A stretch of 64,000 nt of DNA, from contig JAZRRX010000039.1 in NCBI GenBank assembly GCA_045651165.1, positions 62,001 to 126,000 on the forward strand. Reading direction: 5' to 3'. Under the pieces are notes generated by a model. That model had not been told where the DNA came from and made no database searches. It saw only the letters and a list, made by a program, of their open reading frames with translations. The DNA comes from RGIG4608 sp045651165. GTDB taxonomy: Bacteria; Bacillota; Clostridia; Oscillospirales; CAG-272. This document shows, one piece after another, positions 42,956-52,546 of this stretch (position 1 is its first letter; every line of letters starts with the position of its first letter). The position numbers and the translations under genes are program-made.

Positions 42956-44053
42956 ATGAAAGTTGTTTTGCAAAATTTAACAAAGATCTTCCCTAACCGT
43001 GACAAGAAAAAGGTTAATGAAGATGTTGTAGCGGTAAATAACTTTAATATCGAAATTCCCGATGGCAAGCTTGTTGGCTTACTTGGTCCTTCAGGATGCG
43101 GTAAAAGTACTACCCTCTACATGATTAGTGGTTTGCAAAAACCATCCTCTGGTCAAATATTTTTTGGTGATGAAGACGTTACTAATCTTCCAACCGAAAA
43201 ACGTGGCGTTGGTTTGGTTTTCCAAAACTATGCTCTTTACCCTCATATGACGGTAAAACAGAATATCTTGTTCCCTCTTCAAAATCTTAAGGGTGACGAC
43301 AAACTTTCTAAACAAGTGATGCTTGAAAGAGCTCATGAAGCAGCTAAACTTGTGCAGATTGATGAACTTATGGACAGAAAGCCAAGTGAACTTTCTGGTG
43401 GTCAACAACAGCGTGTTGCTATCGCTCGTGCACTTGTTAAAATGCCCCGCGTTCTTCTTCTTGATGAACCCCTTTCAAACCTTGATGCTCGTCTTAGACT
43501 TCAAACACGTGAAGAGATCAAGAGAATCCAGATGGAAACTGGTATCACAACAATTTTCGTAACTCATGACCAGGAAGAAGCTATGAGCATCTCTGATTTC
43601 ATCGTTGTTATGAAACTTGGTGTTGTTCAACAAGTTGGTAAGCCTCAAGATGTTTATGATGATCCCGCAAACCTCTTTGTTGCAAAGTTCCTTGGTACTC
43701 CTCCTATTAACGTATTTGATGGAGAAGTTAAGGACGGAAAACTTTTGATTGGTGGCGTTGCTGTTCTTGAAACTCCCGGTGTAGATGATCAAGCGGTTGT
43801 TGTAGGTATTCGTCCTGAAGGATTTAACCTTGATCCTAACGGTCCTTTCGTTACTAACCTTTCCAACATTGAAGTTATGGGACGTGACGTAAGCGTTGTT
43901 TCAAGACATGAAAACTCGCAGAACCCCGTTGTAAGATCTATCATCAGCTCTGATGCTAACATCGATATGGCGGCTTCTACTGTATCCTTCTCACTTAAGC
44001 CTCACAAGGTATTCGTTTTCAATAAGGAAACTGAAGAAAGAATTAAATTCTAA
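42956..44053 (+). CDS. ABC transporter ATPase, MsmK/UgpC type
   Basis: 365 residues. Walker A GPSGCGKSTT, Q-loop VFQNYALYPHMTV, signature LSGGQQQRVAIARALV, Walker B LLLDEPLSNLDAR and H-loop TIFVTHDQEEA. A C-terminal regulatory OB-type (TOBE) domain of about 110 residues follows, as in the multi-sugar importer ATPases that can serve several permease pairs. It starts the set with two permeases and a binding protein, spaced 11-18 bases. Codon use in this block favours C-ending codons (AAC, TTC), suggesting high expression. Confidence 0.95.
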   Translation: MKVVLQNLTKIFPNRDKKKVNEDVVAVNNFNIEIPDGKLVGLLGPSGCGKSTTLYMISGLQKPSSGQIFFGDEDVTNLPTEKRGVGLVFQNYALYPHMTVKQNILFPLQNLKGDDKLSKQVMLERAHEAAKLVQIDELMDRKPSELSGGQQQRVAIARALVKMPRVLLLDEPLSNLDARLRLQTREEIKRIQMETGITTIFVTHDQEEAMSISDFIVVMKLGVVQQVGKPQDVYDDPANLFVAKFLGTPPINVFDGEVKDGKLLIGGVAVLETPGVDDQAVVVGIRPEGFNLDPNGPFVTNLSNIEVMGRDVSVVSRHENSQNPVVRSIISSDANIDMAASTVSFSLKPHKVFVFNKETEERIKF

Positions 44054-44064
44054 GGAGATCGATT

Positions 44065-45006
44065 ATGGTTGATAATAAACAACAATGGAAGGCCTGGTTG
44101 TATCTTTCTCCTGCTCTCATTTTATTGGCAGTTTTCACTGTTTGGCCTATCATCAACACGGTGCTTATGGCATTCCAAGAAAACTACAACGCTCTTGAAG
44201 CAATGAATGGTGCACGATATGTTTGGGGCATAGGTAACTTCAAAACAGTTTTGAAGGATCCCCAGTTCCTTGTAGCCCTCAAAAACACTCTTCTTTTGTG
44301 CATACCCACGGTTCTTCTTTCAACATTTTTGGCACTTGTAATTTCTGTTTGCCTTAATGCCATTAAACCTTTGCAAAGATTCTTACAAACTATTTTCTTT
44401 CTTCCTTACGTAACCAACTCAATTGCTATCGGTATGGTATTTGCGGCTATGTTTAGCGTTGTTGGCAATCTCACCACTGCAAGACCCCACGTGGAGACTT
44501 ACGGTATTATTAATAATATCATCACTATGTTTGGCGGAGATCCCATTAACTGGATTAGTCCCGGTTCTTCATACGAGGCTAATATTGCAGTAATGATTAT
44601 TTACATTGTATGGAATGCTCTTCCCTTTAAGATTCTCATTCTTCTTGGCGGATTGCAAAGTGTAAATAAGCAATATTACGATGCTGCAAGAGTTGACGGT
44701 ACATCCAAAGTGCGTACATTCACCAGAATCACTGTTCCGCTTCTCTCTCCTATGATTACATACGTTGTTATCACAGGATTTATTGGTGGATTTAAAGAAT
44801 ATACCAGTATCGTTGGTATTTTCGGTGATAAGATGGGTCCTGTTGGAGCGCCCGGACGACTTAATACGATGGTTGCTTTGATTTATGACTCACTTGAAGG
44901 AATGGATACCGGTATGGCATCTGCTTCTGCTCTTATACTGTTTGCTATTATCTTTGTTATTACAATGATTAATCTTCGCATCAGTAATAAGACAACACAC
45001 TATTAA
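44065..45006 (+). CDS. CUT1-type ABC permease, MalF/UgpA-like
   Basis: 313 residues with six predicted membrane segments. The EAA-type coupling loop is YYDAARVDGTSKVRTFTRITVPLLSPMI. The start LYLSPALILLAVFTVWPI and the long loop with NWISPGSSYEANIAVM are typical of sugar permeases. RBS AAGGAG. It lies 11 bases after the ATPase gene and 13 bases before the second permease gene. Confidence 0.93.
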   Translation: MVDNKQQWKAWLYLSPALILLAVFTVWPIINTVLMAFQENYNALEAMNGARYVWGIGNFKTVLKDPQFLVALKNTLLLCIPTVLLSTFLALVISVCLNAIKPLQRFLQTIFFLPYVTNSIAIGMVFAAMFSVVGNLTTARPHVETYGIINNIITMFGGDPINWISPGSSYEANIAVMIIYIVWNALPFKILILLGGLQSVNKQYYDAARVDGTSKVRTFTRITVPLLSPMITYVVITGFIGGFKEYTSIVGIFGDKMGPVGAPGRLNTMVALIYDSLEGMDTGMASASALILFAIIFVITMINLRISNKTTHY

Positions 45007-45019
45007 GGAGGTAACTGAA

Positions 45020-45982
45020 ATGACAGATAATATCATAAATTCAAACGTTACCCCCAACAATTCTTCACTCAAGGTTATGAAAGAAAAAAATATGAAGAAC
45101 GTTACAACAACCGCTAGAATAATGGGCGTTGTTGGAATGATTGGTACATATTTATTTCTTTTCGTAATGGCTATAGTTGTACTTTTCCCATTCTATTGGA
45201 TGCTTATTTCTTCTGTAAAAAGCGTTGAGGAATACAATCGCGCTATTCCCACACTTTGGCCTGAGGTTATTCACTGGGACAACTATGCGCAAGCGTTAGT
45301 TGCGGCGAATCTTGAAAACGTATTTGTAAATACAATCTACGTTGGTCTTGTATCCACTGTGCTTTCTTTGATTATCACGGTGCTTTGCGCATTCGCGTTT
45401 GCCCGTCTTGAATTTAAGGGTAAAAACGCAATGTTTGCTGCACTTCTTGGTACTATGATGATTCCCGGTGAGCTTTTCACTATTACAAACTATCAGACGG
45501 TAACTTATTTGGGATGGATTAATATGGATAAGTACGGTTTTACAATTCTTATCGTTCCCTTCCTTGTAAGTATCTTCTATATATATCTGTTAAGACAAAA
45601 TTTCTTACAAATTCCAAACGAGCTTTATCTCGCAGCTAAGGTTGATGGTGTAAGTGATCTTAAATATCTTTGGAAGGTTATGATTCCTCTTTCTCTTCCC
45701 ACACTTATTTCCATCACCATTCTCAAAATGATGGGCTCTTGGAATACGTACGTATGGCCCAACCTTGTTGTAACGGGTAAATATAGAGAAAACGGTAAGT
45801 TCCTCTTGGTAACCAACGGTATCCGCAGCGGTGACTACTCAGTTGACGGAGATATCAACATGGTTAACTACCCCGTTCAGATGGCGGCGGTTGCTTTAGT
45901 ATCACTTCCCCTCTTCCTCGTATTCGTTTTGTTACGTAAATACATTATGAAGGGCGTTTCAAGAAGCGGTATTAAAGGATAA
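45020..45982 (+). CDS. CUT1-type ABC permease, MalG/UgpE-like
   Basis: 320 residues; six membrane segments begin after a long soluble N-terminus of about 45 residues. The FPFYWMLISSVKS motif and coupling loop ELYLAAKVDGVSDLKYLWKVMIPLSLPTL place it with MalG-type partners. AAGGAGG precedes the ATG at 45020; an internal ATG at Met20 (KEKNMKN) is also possible. The C-terminus KYIMKGVSRSGIKG is the usual basic end. Confidence 0.93.
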   Translation: MTDNIINSNVTPNNSSLKVMKEKNMKNVTTTARIMGVVGMIGTYLFLFVMAIVVLFPFYWMLISSVKSVEEYNRAIPTLWPEVIHWDNYAQALVAANLENVFVNTIYVGLVSTVLSLIITVLCAFAFARLEFKGKNAMFAALLGTMMIPGELFTITNYQTVTYLGWINMDKYGFTILIVPFLVSIFYIYLLRQNFLQIPNELYLAAKVDGVSDLKYLWKVMIPLSLPTLISITILKMMGSWNTYVWPNLVVTGKYRENGKFLLVTNGIRSGDYSVDGDINMVNYPVQMAAVALVSLPLFLVFVLLRKYIMKGVSRSGIKG

Positions 45983-46009
45983 TTAATCGATTATTAGCCG
46001 ATGGGCAAT

Positions 46010-46027
46010 AATAAAATAAATTTTATT
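46010..46027 (+). promoter_or_regulatory. AT-only hairpin between permease and binding-protein genes
   Basis: AATAAAA-4-TTTTATT, 7 bp. Intercistronic hairpins in this position can raise expression of the binding protein; this one is weak. Confidence 0.25.
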
Positions 46028-46048
46028 TATGAAAGGACGACAAAACCA

Positions 46049-47473
46049 ATGAAAAAGTTAGTCTCACTCTTACTCGTTTTCCTTATGGTGTTTACTATGC
46101 TTGCAACAACAGCATGTACTCCCAAAGAGGAAACAAAAGTAAAACAGCTCCCCAAATTCGAGCTTGCTGATGGGGAAACATACGACGGCAGTGCAGTTGA
46201 GATTGAATTCTCACACACAATGGGTCAAAATCTTACCGCAGTTCTTGATGCATACATCGAAGAATTCAACGAGATCTATCCCAATATCAAAATCACTCAC
46301 TCACAGGTTGGCAATTACGACGACGTTCGTGACACTGTTTCTAAGCAGATTCTTGCAGGCACACAGCCCAACATTGCTTACTGCTACCCCGACCACGTTG
46401 CACTTTATAATCTTGCAGGCGCTACAGTAACTCTTGACCAGTTCATCAATAGCCCCGAGCTTGGTATGACACAGGAGCAAATCGATGATTTCATCGACGG
46501 TTACTGGAACGAAGGTAAGGCATATGGTGACGGCCTTATGTACACACTTCCCCTTTCAAAGTCAACTGAGGTTCTTTACTACAACAAGACATATTTCGAA
46601 GCAAACAACATTTCAGTTCCCACAACTTGGGACGAGCTTGAAGCTGCTTGCAGAAGAATCCTTGAAATTGAAAATAATCCCAACTGTATTCCTCTTGGTT
46701 ACGACTCAGAGGCTAACTGGTTCATCACAATGTGCGAACAGCTTGGCACTCCCTATACCTCTGCTACAGGTACAAAATATCTCTTCGACAATGCTGAAAA
46801 CAAAGCATTTGTTGAAAGATTTGCAAAATGGTACTATGAAGGTCTTATGACAACACAGGAGATCTTCGGTTCTTATACATCCGGTATGTTCGTGCAGCAG
46901 GATACGGCAAAGACATATTCTTATATGTCCATCGGTTCTTCCGCAGGTGCAACACACCAGAGACCTACAAAGGGTGCTGATGGATACCCATTCGAAGTAG
47001 GTATCGCTCCCATTCCTCAGGTAGATCCTTCCAACCCCAAGGCAATCTCTCAGGGTCCTTCACTTGTTCTTCTTAACAATGAAAACAGACAGGAAGTTAT
47101 CGCATCTTACCTCTTCATGGAATTCCTTACTACTAATGTCAACTTCCAGGCTGAATTCTCTATGGCATCCGGTTACATGCCCGTTCTTGAATCTGTAATG
47201 AATAACGAAACATACAAAACAGACTTCCTTGACATAGCAGACGGCGGTGACAATATCGCGGCACTCTCCGTTAAGGTTGGTCTCGACCAGAGAAACGCAT
47301 ACTACGTATCTCCTGCTTTCACCGGTTCTTCCGTAGCTCGTGACGAAGTTGGTAATATTATGCAGAACGTATTTGTAAACTACGGTGCATACGCAGACAA
47401 GAACGCATTGCTCGACGAACAATTTGCTAACGCTATCGCAATTTGCGAACGTAAGTATCCCAGCAACAAATAA
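46049..47473 (+). CDS. extracellular solute-binding lipoprotein, family 1
   Basis: 474 residues from the ATG at 46049; the ORF extends upstream without a ribosome-binding site, whereas AAAGGA lies 11 bases before this ATG. The signal peptide KKLVSLLLVFLMVFTMLATTAC ends in a cysteine that is probably lipidated. It has the class 1 pattern of CUT1 binding proteins: IEFSHTMGQNLTAVLDAYIEEFNEIYPNIKI, then MYTLPLSKSTEVLYYNKTYF and GPSLVLLNNE. The ligand is probably an oligosaccharide or glycosidic compound but cannot be read from sequence. Confidence 0.93.
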   Translation: MKKLVSLLLVFLMVFTMLATTACTPKEETKVKQLPKFELADGETYDGSAVEIEFSHTMGQNLTAVLDAYIEEFNEIYPNIKITHSQVGNYDDVRDTVSKQILAGTQPNIAYCYPDHVALYNLAGATVTLDQFINSPELGMTQEQIDDFIDGYWNEGKAYGDGLMYTLPLSKSTEVLYYNKTYFEANNISVPTTWDELEAACRRILEIENNPNCIPLGYDSEANWFITMCEQLGTPYTSATGTKYLFDNAENKAFVERFAKWYYEGLMTTQEIFGSYTSGMFVQQDTAKTYSYMSIGSSAGATHQRPTKGADGYPFEVGIAPIPQVDPSNPKAISQGPSLVLLNNENRQEVIASYLFMEFLTTNVNFQAEFSMASGYMPVLESVMNNETYKTDFLDIADGGDNIAALSVKVGLDQRNAYYVSPAFTGSSVARDEVGNIMQNVFVNYGAYADKNALLDEQFANAIAICERKYPSNK

Positions 47474-47505
47474 TTAAAATTTAAATTATTCAGAGATATT
47501 CAATT

Positions 47506-48873
47506 ATGAAGAAAAACATTAGAATTATATGTCTTCTTCTCCTTCTCTGTACAGTTCTCACCTGTCTTACTGCATGTCCTTGGGACACAGAAACTACAAC
47601 TACAACCACCGCTCCGGCTAAACCGGAGTGGGTGGATTACGTATCCCAGGTTAAGCTTGATATGAACTCTGACCGTCTCAGACAGGAAGTAACCGTATAT
47701 CAGTTCGTTGACGGAGACACAACACATTTTAAAGTACCTAAGGATATCGCTGCAAACGGTATCTTGAAGGCAAGATATCTTTCAATTAATACTCCCGAAT
47801 CAACGGGTGCTATTGAAGAATGGGGTAAAGCGGCTTCCAAGTTTACAAGATCTAAGCTTGAAAAGGCTGTTTCTATCATTCTTGAAAGTGATACAAGCTC
47901 TTGGAATCTTGACTCCACAGGTGCTAGACACCTTGTTTGGGTATGGTACAAGGAATCTGAAGATGCTGAATACCGCAATCTTAACCTTGAAATTCTTCAA
48001 GAAGGTCTTGCAATAGCTTCCAACTCTGCTAATAACACATACGGTACATATTGTACTGCTGCTATTGAACAGGCGCAAGCTTATGAGCTTTACGTTTACT
48101 CTAAAGACAAAGACCCCGATTTCTACTACGGTGATGCAATTCAGGTAACAATTAAAGAGCTTGCTACAAATCCCGAAAAGTATCTCGGTATGGACGTTGC
48201 ATGTGAAGGCGTTGTTACTTATGATGACAGTGGAAGCATCTACGTAGAAGAATATGACGAACTTACAGGTATGTATTTCGGCATCACATGTTTCAAAGGA
48301 TATAATCTTCCCGGTAAGGGTCTTGAAATTATTCAAGTAGGTAACAGAGTTAAAATAGTTGGTTCTATGCAGTATTGGGAACAAGGTCAGCTTTACCAGA
48401 TTTCCAATCTTACTTATAGAATTATGAAGCCCAATGATCCTGATAACATTCAGCTTATCAGTAAGGGACATACTCCCTCTTACACACTTGTTGATCCCGA
48501 AACATTCTGCAACGGCAAGGTTACAGTAACAATTTTTGATGAAGACGGCAATGACGTACAAAAGGAATTTTCTTACGTAGAAGCTGCTCTTAACACAACA
48601 ATTGAGATGCGTGGTCTTTACGTTTCAGATACTTACACAACTAACAACGGCGGTAAGAGTGACGGTGCTATGACACTCACTTGCACATACACTGCTAACG
48701 GCAAGACTTATACTATTGAAGTTAGAACAGCCGTTTTCTATGACGCAAACGGCGACAAAATTACCGACGATTACTTTTTAGGTAAAACTATCGACGTTAA
48801 GGGTCTTATAGACGTTTACAAAGGCGACTATCAGATTGCTTTGCTTTCACTTAACGATGTTGTTATTAAATAA
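47506..48873 (+). CDS. staphylococcal-nuclease-like (thermonuclease) lipoprotein with OB-fold region
   Basis: 455 residues. Lipobox LTAC (Cys24), then a Thr-rich linker. The SNase domain (about 45-205) shows FVDGDTTHFKV (Asp69, Asp71), LKARYLSINTPES (Arg90, Glu98), EWGKAASKFTR and GARHLVWVW (Arg141). The Ca2+-binding Asp40 of SNase aligns with Asn95, so calcium use may differ. Next comes an OB-fold-like region (about 215-320: VACEGVVTYDDSGSIYVEEYD) and a C-terminal second one (about 340-455). It should cut extracellular DNA or RNA. It follows the binding protein by 32 bases. Confidence 0.85.
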   Translation: MKKNIRIICLLLLLCTVLTCLTACPWDTETTTTTTAPAKPEWVDYVSQVKLDMNSDRLRQEVTVYQFVDGDTTHFKVPKDIAANGILKARYLSINTPESTGAIEEWGKAASKFTRSKLEKAVSIILESDTSSWNLDSTGARHLVWVWYKESEDAEYRNLNLEILQEGLAIASNSANNTYGTYCTAAIEQAQAYELYVYSKDKDPDFYYGDAIQVTIKELATNPEKYLGMDVACEGVVTYDDSGSIYVEEYDELTGMYFGITCFKGYNLPGKGLEIIQVGNRVKIVGSMQYWEQGQLYQISNLTYRIMKPNDPDNIQLISKGHTPSYTLVDPETFCNGKVTVTIFDEDGNDVQKEFSYVEAALNTTIEMRGLYVSDTYTTNNGGKSDGAMTLTCTYTANGKTYTIEVRTAVFYDANGDKITDDYFLGKTIDVKGLIDVYKGDYQIALLSLNDVVIK

Positions 48874-48910
48874 CCAACACTAAAAAATTAATTTAAATTA
48901 AGGAGTTTTT

Positions 48911-51900
48911 ATGAAAAGAATTTTAAGTATTTTACTCATCTTGATTCTTTCACTCGGCGTGCTTTCAGCATGCAAACCCAAACAGCCCACTGAGTCTGAA
49001 TATGACCTTGGTGCAGCTGTTGATTACGTTCGTAGCTTGTACACAGACTTGGATACAACAAAAGTTGATTTTAGCGTTGTATCTTTGGTAAATTTCTATG
49101 GTGTTAAATTCACTGTTGAATGGTCTGTAGATAACGAAGCTATTAAGCTTGAACCCTCTGAAGATGGTCTTGAAGTAACTGTTAAGGTTCCTAGCAATCC
49201 TACAGAGGATATCAACTATAAACTCACAGGTAAGGTTACTACTCCCGACAATTTCTCTGAAAATGTAGTATTTGACCTTGTAGTTCCTGCTCCTAAGGCT
49301 GATCCTGTGCTTGATTTGATAGGTAGTTCTAATCTTATTAGCAAGTCAGAGGATGCAATTGTTTATTCCGCAAATGGTGTTACTTTCACTATCAACAAGG
49401 GTGAGTACAATAGTACCACTACTCCTTTTACAAATGGAGTGCAGGAAACTTATGCACAAAGAGCATATGCAAAAACAACACTTAAGGTTGCATACAATGG
49501 TATGAGAAAAATCGTAATCACTTGTGATGATTACGAAGGTAACGGTCAGAAGTATTATACTGGTATGGACGGTATGACAGTGGACGGTGCTGTAATCGTT
49601 CGTAAAGATGCAGTTATTTCTATTTACTTCCCCAATGGTCCTGTAAACGAATTCCTTACCACTCCTATTGCTTCTCAGCTTCGTATTGAGAAAATTGAAG
49701 TATTCACATCTTTGACAGCTGAAGACCAGGCTGCTATCAGCGGCGCTGGTAACCAGGGCGGTACAACTGAGACTTATGAAGCTCCTGTTGAAGGTACTGC
49801 TTATAAGCTCTACCTTTATCAGGTTGATGCTGATGGAATTTATTACTTCAAGGCAGGTGCACTCGACAAAGGTCAATTCCTTCCCACAACTACAATTTTT
49901 GATCAAGCAACTGATATTTTCTTTGAAGTTGTTGACGGTGGATATCATATCTACTACATGGATGGAGAAAATAAGACTTACATCAATGCTGAAGGTTATA
50001 AAAAGAGTAGCGGTTATCTTGGCGCTAAATTTGTAGTTGGCACAGAGCCCAACTGCGTATGGACATATAATGAAACATTCGGTATTTTTGAAGTTGAACT
50101 TGCATCTGACGAAGTTACCCAGGGCACAAATCCCGATACATTCTTTGCAGGAACATACACTCAAGACGGCATGGCTCCTTTTACAACAGTTAGTTTGTCC
50201 GGTTCTTACTACAAAGACCAGATTACAACAGGAACACAGTATCCTGCAAGAATTTCTGCAAGCGCTAACGGTGCTGTAAGCAAGCCCACAACAAATCCTG
50301 ACCAGGGTGGCGATCAGCCCACAACTCCTAATTATACAGCTCCCGAAACAGGTAAAGCTTATAAGTTCTACCTTGAACAGAAGTTACAAAACAAGAATTT
50401 CTACTTCAATGGTGGCTCTGAATCATACGGTGGTGGCTTTATTTTCCAAACAAGCGAATCAAGCGATGATGCTGTTGAAATCTTCTTCGAAACAAACGGA
50501 AACGGTTACAATATCTACTTCTACGATGCTAACAATGTAAAAACTTACTTTGATGTTGCTCCTTACAGTGGTGGTACACCATTTAAGTGTCAGTTTAAAC
50601 TTTCAACTGAGGTTCCTAGTACAGTATGGACATTCGACACAACATACGGTGTTATCAAAGCAAGTGTTACATTTGAAGGTAATACTGCAGAATTCTATGC
50701 TGGTAACTATGATTCTGGTACAACTATTAGACTTTCCAACTATAGCTATGTTGGTCAGTTGTTGGATACAACTAAAAATCAGTATGCTGCAAGAATAGTT
50801 CCTGCTGATGGTACTATTGTAAATCCTGAACAGCCTAATCCTGAACAGCCTAATCCCGAACAGCCCGGTGAAACAACTGGTGCTCTTACATCTCTTAAGA
50901 CAGGTGACGTAGTTTATATCGTAGCTCCTGCTTACAATATGGCAATGTCCTCAACTCTTGTATCTACATATTATCAAGTTGCAGTAGATGTTACTAACGG
51001 ATTCTCTGGACTTACAGATGCCGAAAAATGGACTGTAACAAAGAATGACGATGGTTCTTATACTTTTACATCTCTTACTAACTACAGACTTTCTCAGTCC
51101 GAAGGATATAATTCATTCAATTCAACTACAGAAAATTATAAGTGGACACTTGAAGAGGTTAGCACAGGCGTATTCAAGATTAAAAATGCAGATACTGCAG
51201 GTTATATTGAGTATTATGCTACAAAAGGTAACTGGAGTATCTATACAAATCCAAACGATGCTCAATATGAAATCGCATTCTACTCTGTTGACGGTACTGT
51301 AACACCTCCTTCTACTGACGACGGTGATGATAATGAGGGTAGTGGAACTACTCCTCCTGCTGGTGATGAAGACGGCAACGAAGAAGGCGTTATGACTCAC
51401 GCTGAATATCTTGCAGTTGCAAAGGGTGGCAGCGTATGCATTAAGGGTTACGTATCATACATTTCCGGTAACAACACATTCCTTGTTGATGCTGAAGGTA
51501 ATGGTTATTATCTTTACGGTTCTGCAGTTGACGCAACTGTAGGTGAAGAGATTATCGTAACAGGCACACAGGATATCTTCAATAATTTGTATGAAGTTAA
51601 AAGCTTCACATATGAAAAGACCGGTAATACAACAACAGTTGCTCCTGTTGATTACACAGAAACGCTTGCTGCTAATGGCTTTAATGTAACAAAAGAACTT
51701 CAAAACAAGCTTGTTGTATTCACAGGCACTTTGACTGCTAGCAAAACCGTTACTGTTGGCGGTAAAACAGTTGCTCTCTACTATAAAGGTAGTGTAAATG
51801 AGCCTGCTGTAGGTGCAGAAGTAACAGTAATTGGTGTACTTTCTGTTTATAACTCAAATAGCCAGGTTTTGGTATGGAATCAGGATGGTTTGAAAGTTGC

Positions 51901-52444
51901 TGAGCACACATGTGAAGGTCAATATCCTTGTTCTTCTACATGCAAGATTTGTAACCAAGCTGTTACTGCAGCTGACCACACATACGAAGACGGATTCTGC
52001 GTTTGCGGACAACCTCAACCCTCTGCTGGTCAGACAACTGTTACAGTTTCCATTGCTGATTACGCTACTGCTAACAATTGGGCAAATGGTGTTGCATATA
52101 ATACACTCACCATGGATGATAACATTACTGTAACTGCTAATAAAACAACTGGTAATAACTCGAATACTGGTAAATATTATAACAATGGTACTAACTGGAG
52201 AATGTATCAAAACGAAGCTCCAGAAATCAAGGTAACTGCTGCAGAAGGAAAAACAATAGTATCTATAAAAATAACATATTCTAATGCTAATACAGGTATT
52301 CTTACATCTAATGGCCAAAACATTACTTCTGGTACAATTGTAACAGTAAATGCTAATTCTATAACATTTAGTGTAGGCAATACAAACAGTTCGACTACAA
52401 ATGGAAATATTCAAATTACTAATATTGAGGTAATTTACCAATAA
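48911..52444 (+). CDS. large modular surface lipoprotein (Ig-like, repeats, OB-folds, Cys motif)
   Basis: 1177 residues. Lipobox LSAC (Cys21). Modules: an Ig-like domain (about 35-130, VNFYGVKFTVEWSVDN); a beta domain (about 140-285); two homologous repeats (about 295-455 and 475-635, starting APVEGTAYKLYLYQ and APETGKAYKFYLEQ, each ending YPARI or YAARI); NPEQP linker; a beta-trefoil-like region (about 655-795); two OB-fold-like regions (about 835-995); a Cys-rich motif (CEGQYPCSSTCKICNQ and FCVCG); a C-terminal beta domain (about 1045-1177). No catalytic residues are recognised. It follows the SNase gene by 37 bases and probably binds nucleic acid or glycan for that locus. Confidence 0.8.
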   Translation: MKRILSILLILILSLGVLSACKPKQPTESEYDLGAAVDYVRSLYTDLDTTKVDFSVVSLVNFYGVKFTVEWSVDNEAIKLEPSEDGLEVTVKVPSNPTEDINYKLTGKVTTPDNFSENVVFDLVVPAPKADPVLDLIGSSNLISKSEDAIVYSANGVTFTINKGEYNSTTTPFTNGVQETYAQRAYAKTTLKVAYNGMRKIVITCDDYEGNGQKYYTGMDGMTVDGAVIVRKDAVISIYFPNGPVNEFLTTPIASQLRIEKIEVFTSLTAEDQAAISGAGNQGGTTETYEAPVEGTAYKLYLYQVDADGIYYFKAGALDKGQFLPTTTIFDQATDIFFEVVDGGYHIYYMDGENKTYINAEGYKKSSGYLGAKFVVGTEPNCVWTYNETFGIFEVELASDEVTQGTNPDTFFAGTYTQDGMAPFTTVSLSGSYYKDQITTGTQYPARISASANGAVSKPTTNPDQGGDQPTTPNYTAPETGKAYKFYLEQKLQNKNFYFNGGSESYGGGFIFQTSESSDDAVEIFFETNGNGYNIYFYDANNVKTYFDVAPYSGGTPFKCQFKLSTEVPSTVWTFDTTYGVIKASVTFEGNTAEFYAGNYDSGTTIRLSNYSYVGQLLDTTKNQYAARIVPADGTIVNPEQPNPEQPNPEQPGETTGALTSLKTGDVVYIVAPAYNMAMSSTLVSTYYQVAVDVTNGFSGLTDAEKWTVTKNDDGSYTFTSLTNYRLSQSEGYNSFNSTTENYKWTLEEVSTGVFKIKNADTAGYIEYYATKGNWSIYTNPNDAQYEIAFYSVDGTVTPPSTDDGDDNEGSGTTPPAGDEDGNEEGVMTHAEYLAVAKGGSVCIKGYVSYISGNNTFLVDAEGNGYYLYGSAVDATVGEEIIVTGTQDIFNNLYEVKSFTYEKTGNTTTVAPVDYTETLAANGFNVTKELQNKLVVFTGTLTASKTVTVGGKTVALYYKGSVNEPAVGAEVTVIGVLSVYNSNSQVLVWNQDGLKVAEHTCEGQYPCSSTCKICNQAVTAADHTYEDGFCVCGQPQPSAGQTTVTVSIADYATANNWANGVAYNTLTMDDNITVTANKTTGNNSNTGKYYNNGTNWRMYQNEAPEIKVTAAEGKTIVSIKITYSNANTGILTSNGQNITSGTIVTVNANSITFSVGNTNSSTTNGNIQITNIEVIYQ
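50822..50866 (+). repeat. three 15-bp tandem repeats coding for NPEQP
   Basis: AATCCTGAACAGCCT occurs twice exactly, then once with two changes; it codes for the repeated linker NPEQP of the large lipoprotein. Such a tract could vary in copy number between strains. Confidence 0.9.
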
Positions 52445-52475
52445 TTCAAATGAATTATTATTCTAATAATTTTTT

Positions 52476-52505
52476 GCACACACCCTTCAGGGTGTGTGCT
52501 TTTTT
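52476..52505 (+). terminator. terminator after the large lipoprotein gene
   Basis: GCACACACCC / GGGTGTGTGC (10 bp), loop TTCA, then six or more T. A second hairpin, AGCAGGG-6-CCCTGCT followed by GGTTTTATT, lies at 52520-52539. Confidence 0.92.
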
Positions 52506-52546
52506 ATATAAACAAAAATAGCAGGGACTTTTCCCTGCTGGTTTTA

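Noticed and set aside
47800..48561. 253-codon minus-strand ORF
   Set aside because: Antisense to the SNase gene; the clear protein family is on the plus strand.
49346..50164. 272-codon minus-strand ORF
   Set aside because: Antisense to the modular lipoprotein; cysteine/isoleucine-rich nonsense typical of shadow frames.
51854..52441. 195-codon minus-strand ORF
   Set aside because: Antisense shadow of the same lipoprotein gene, no start signals.
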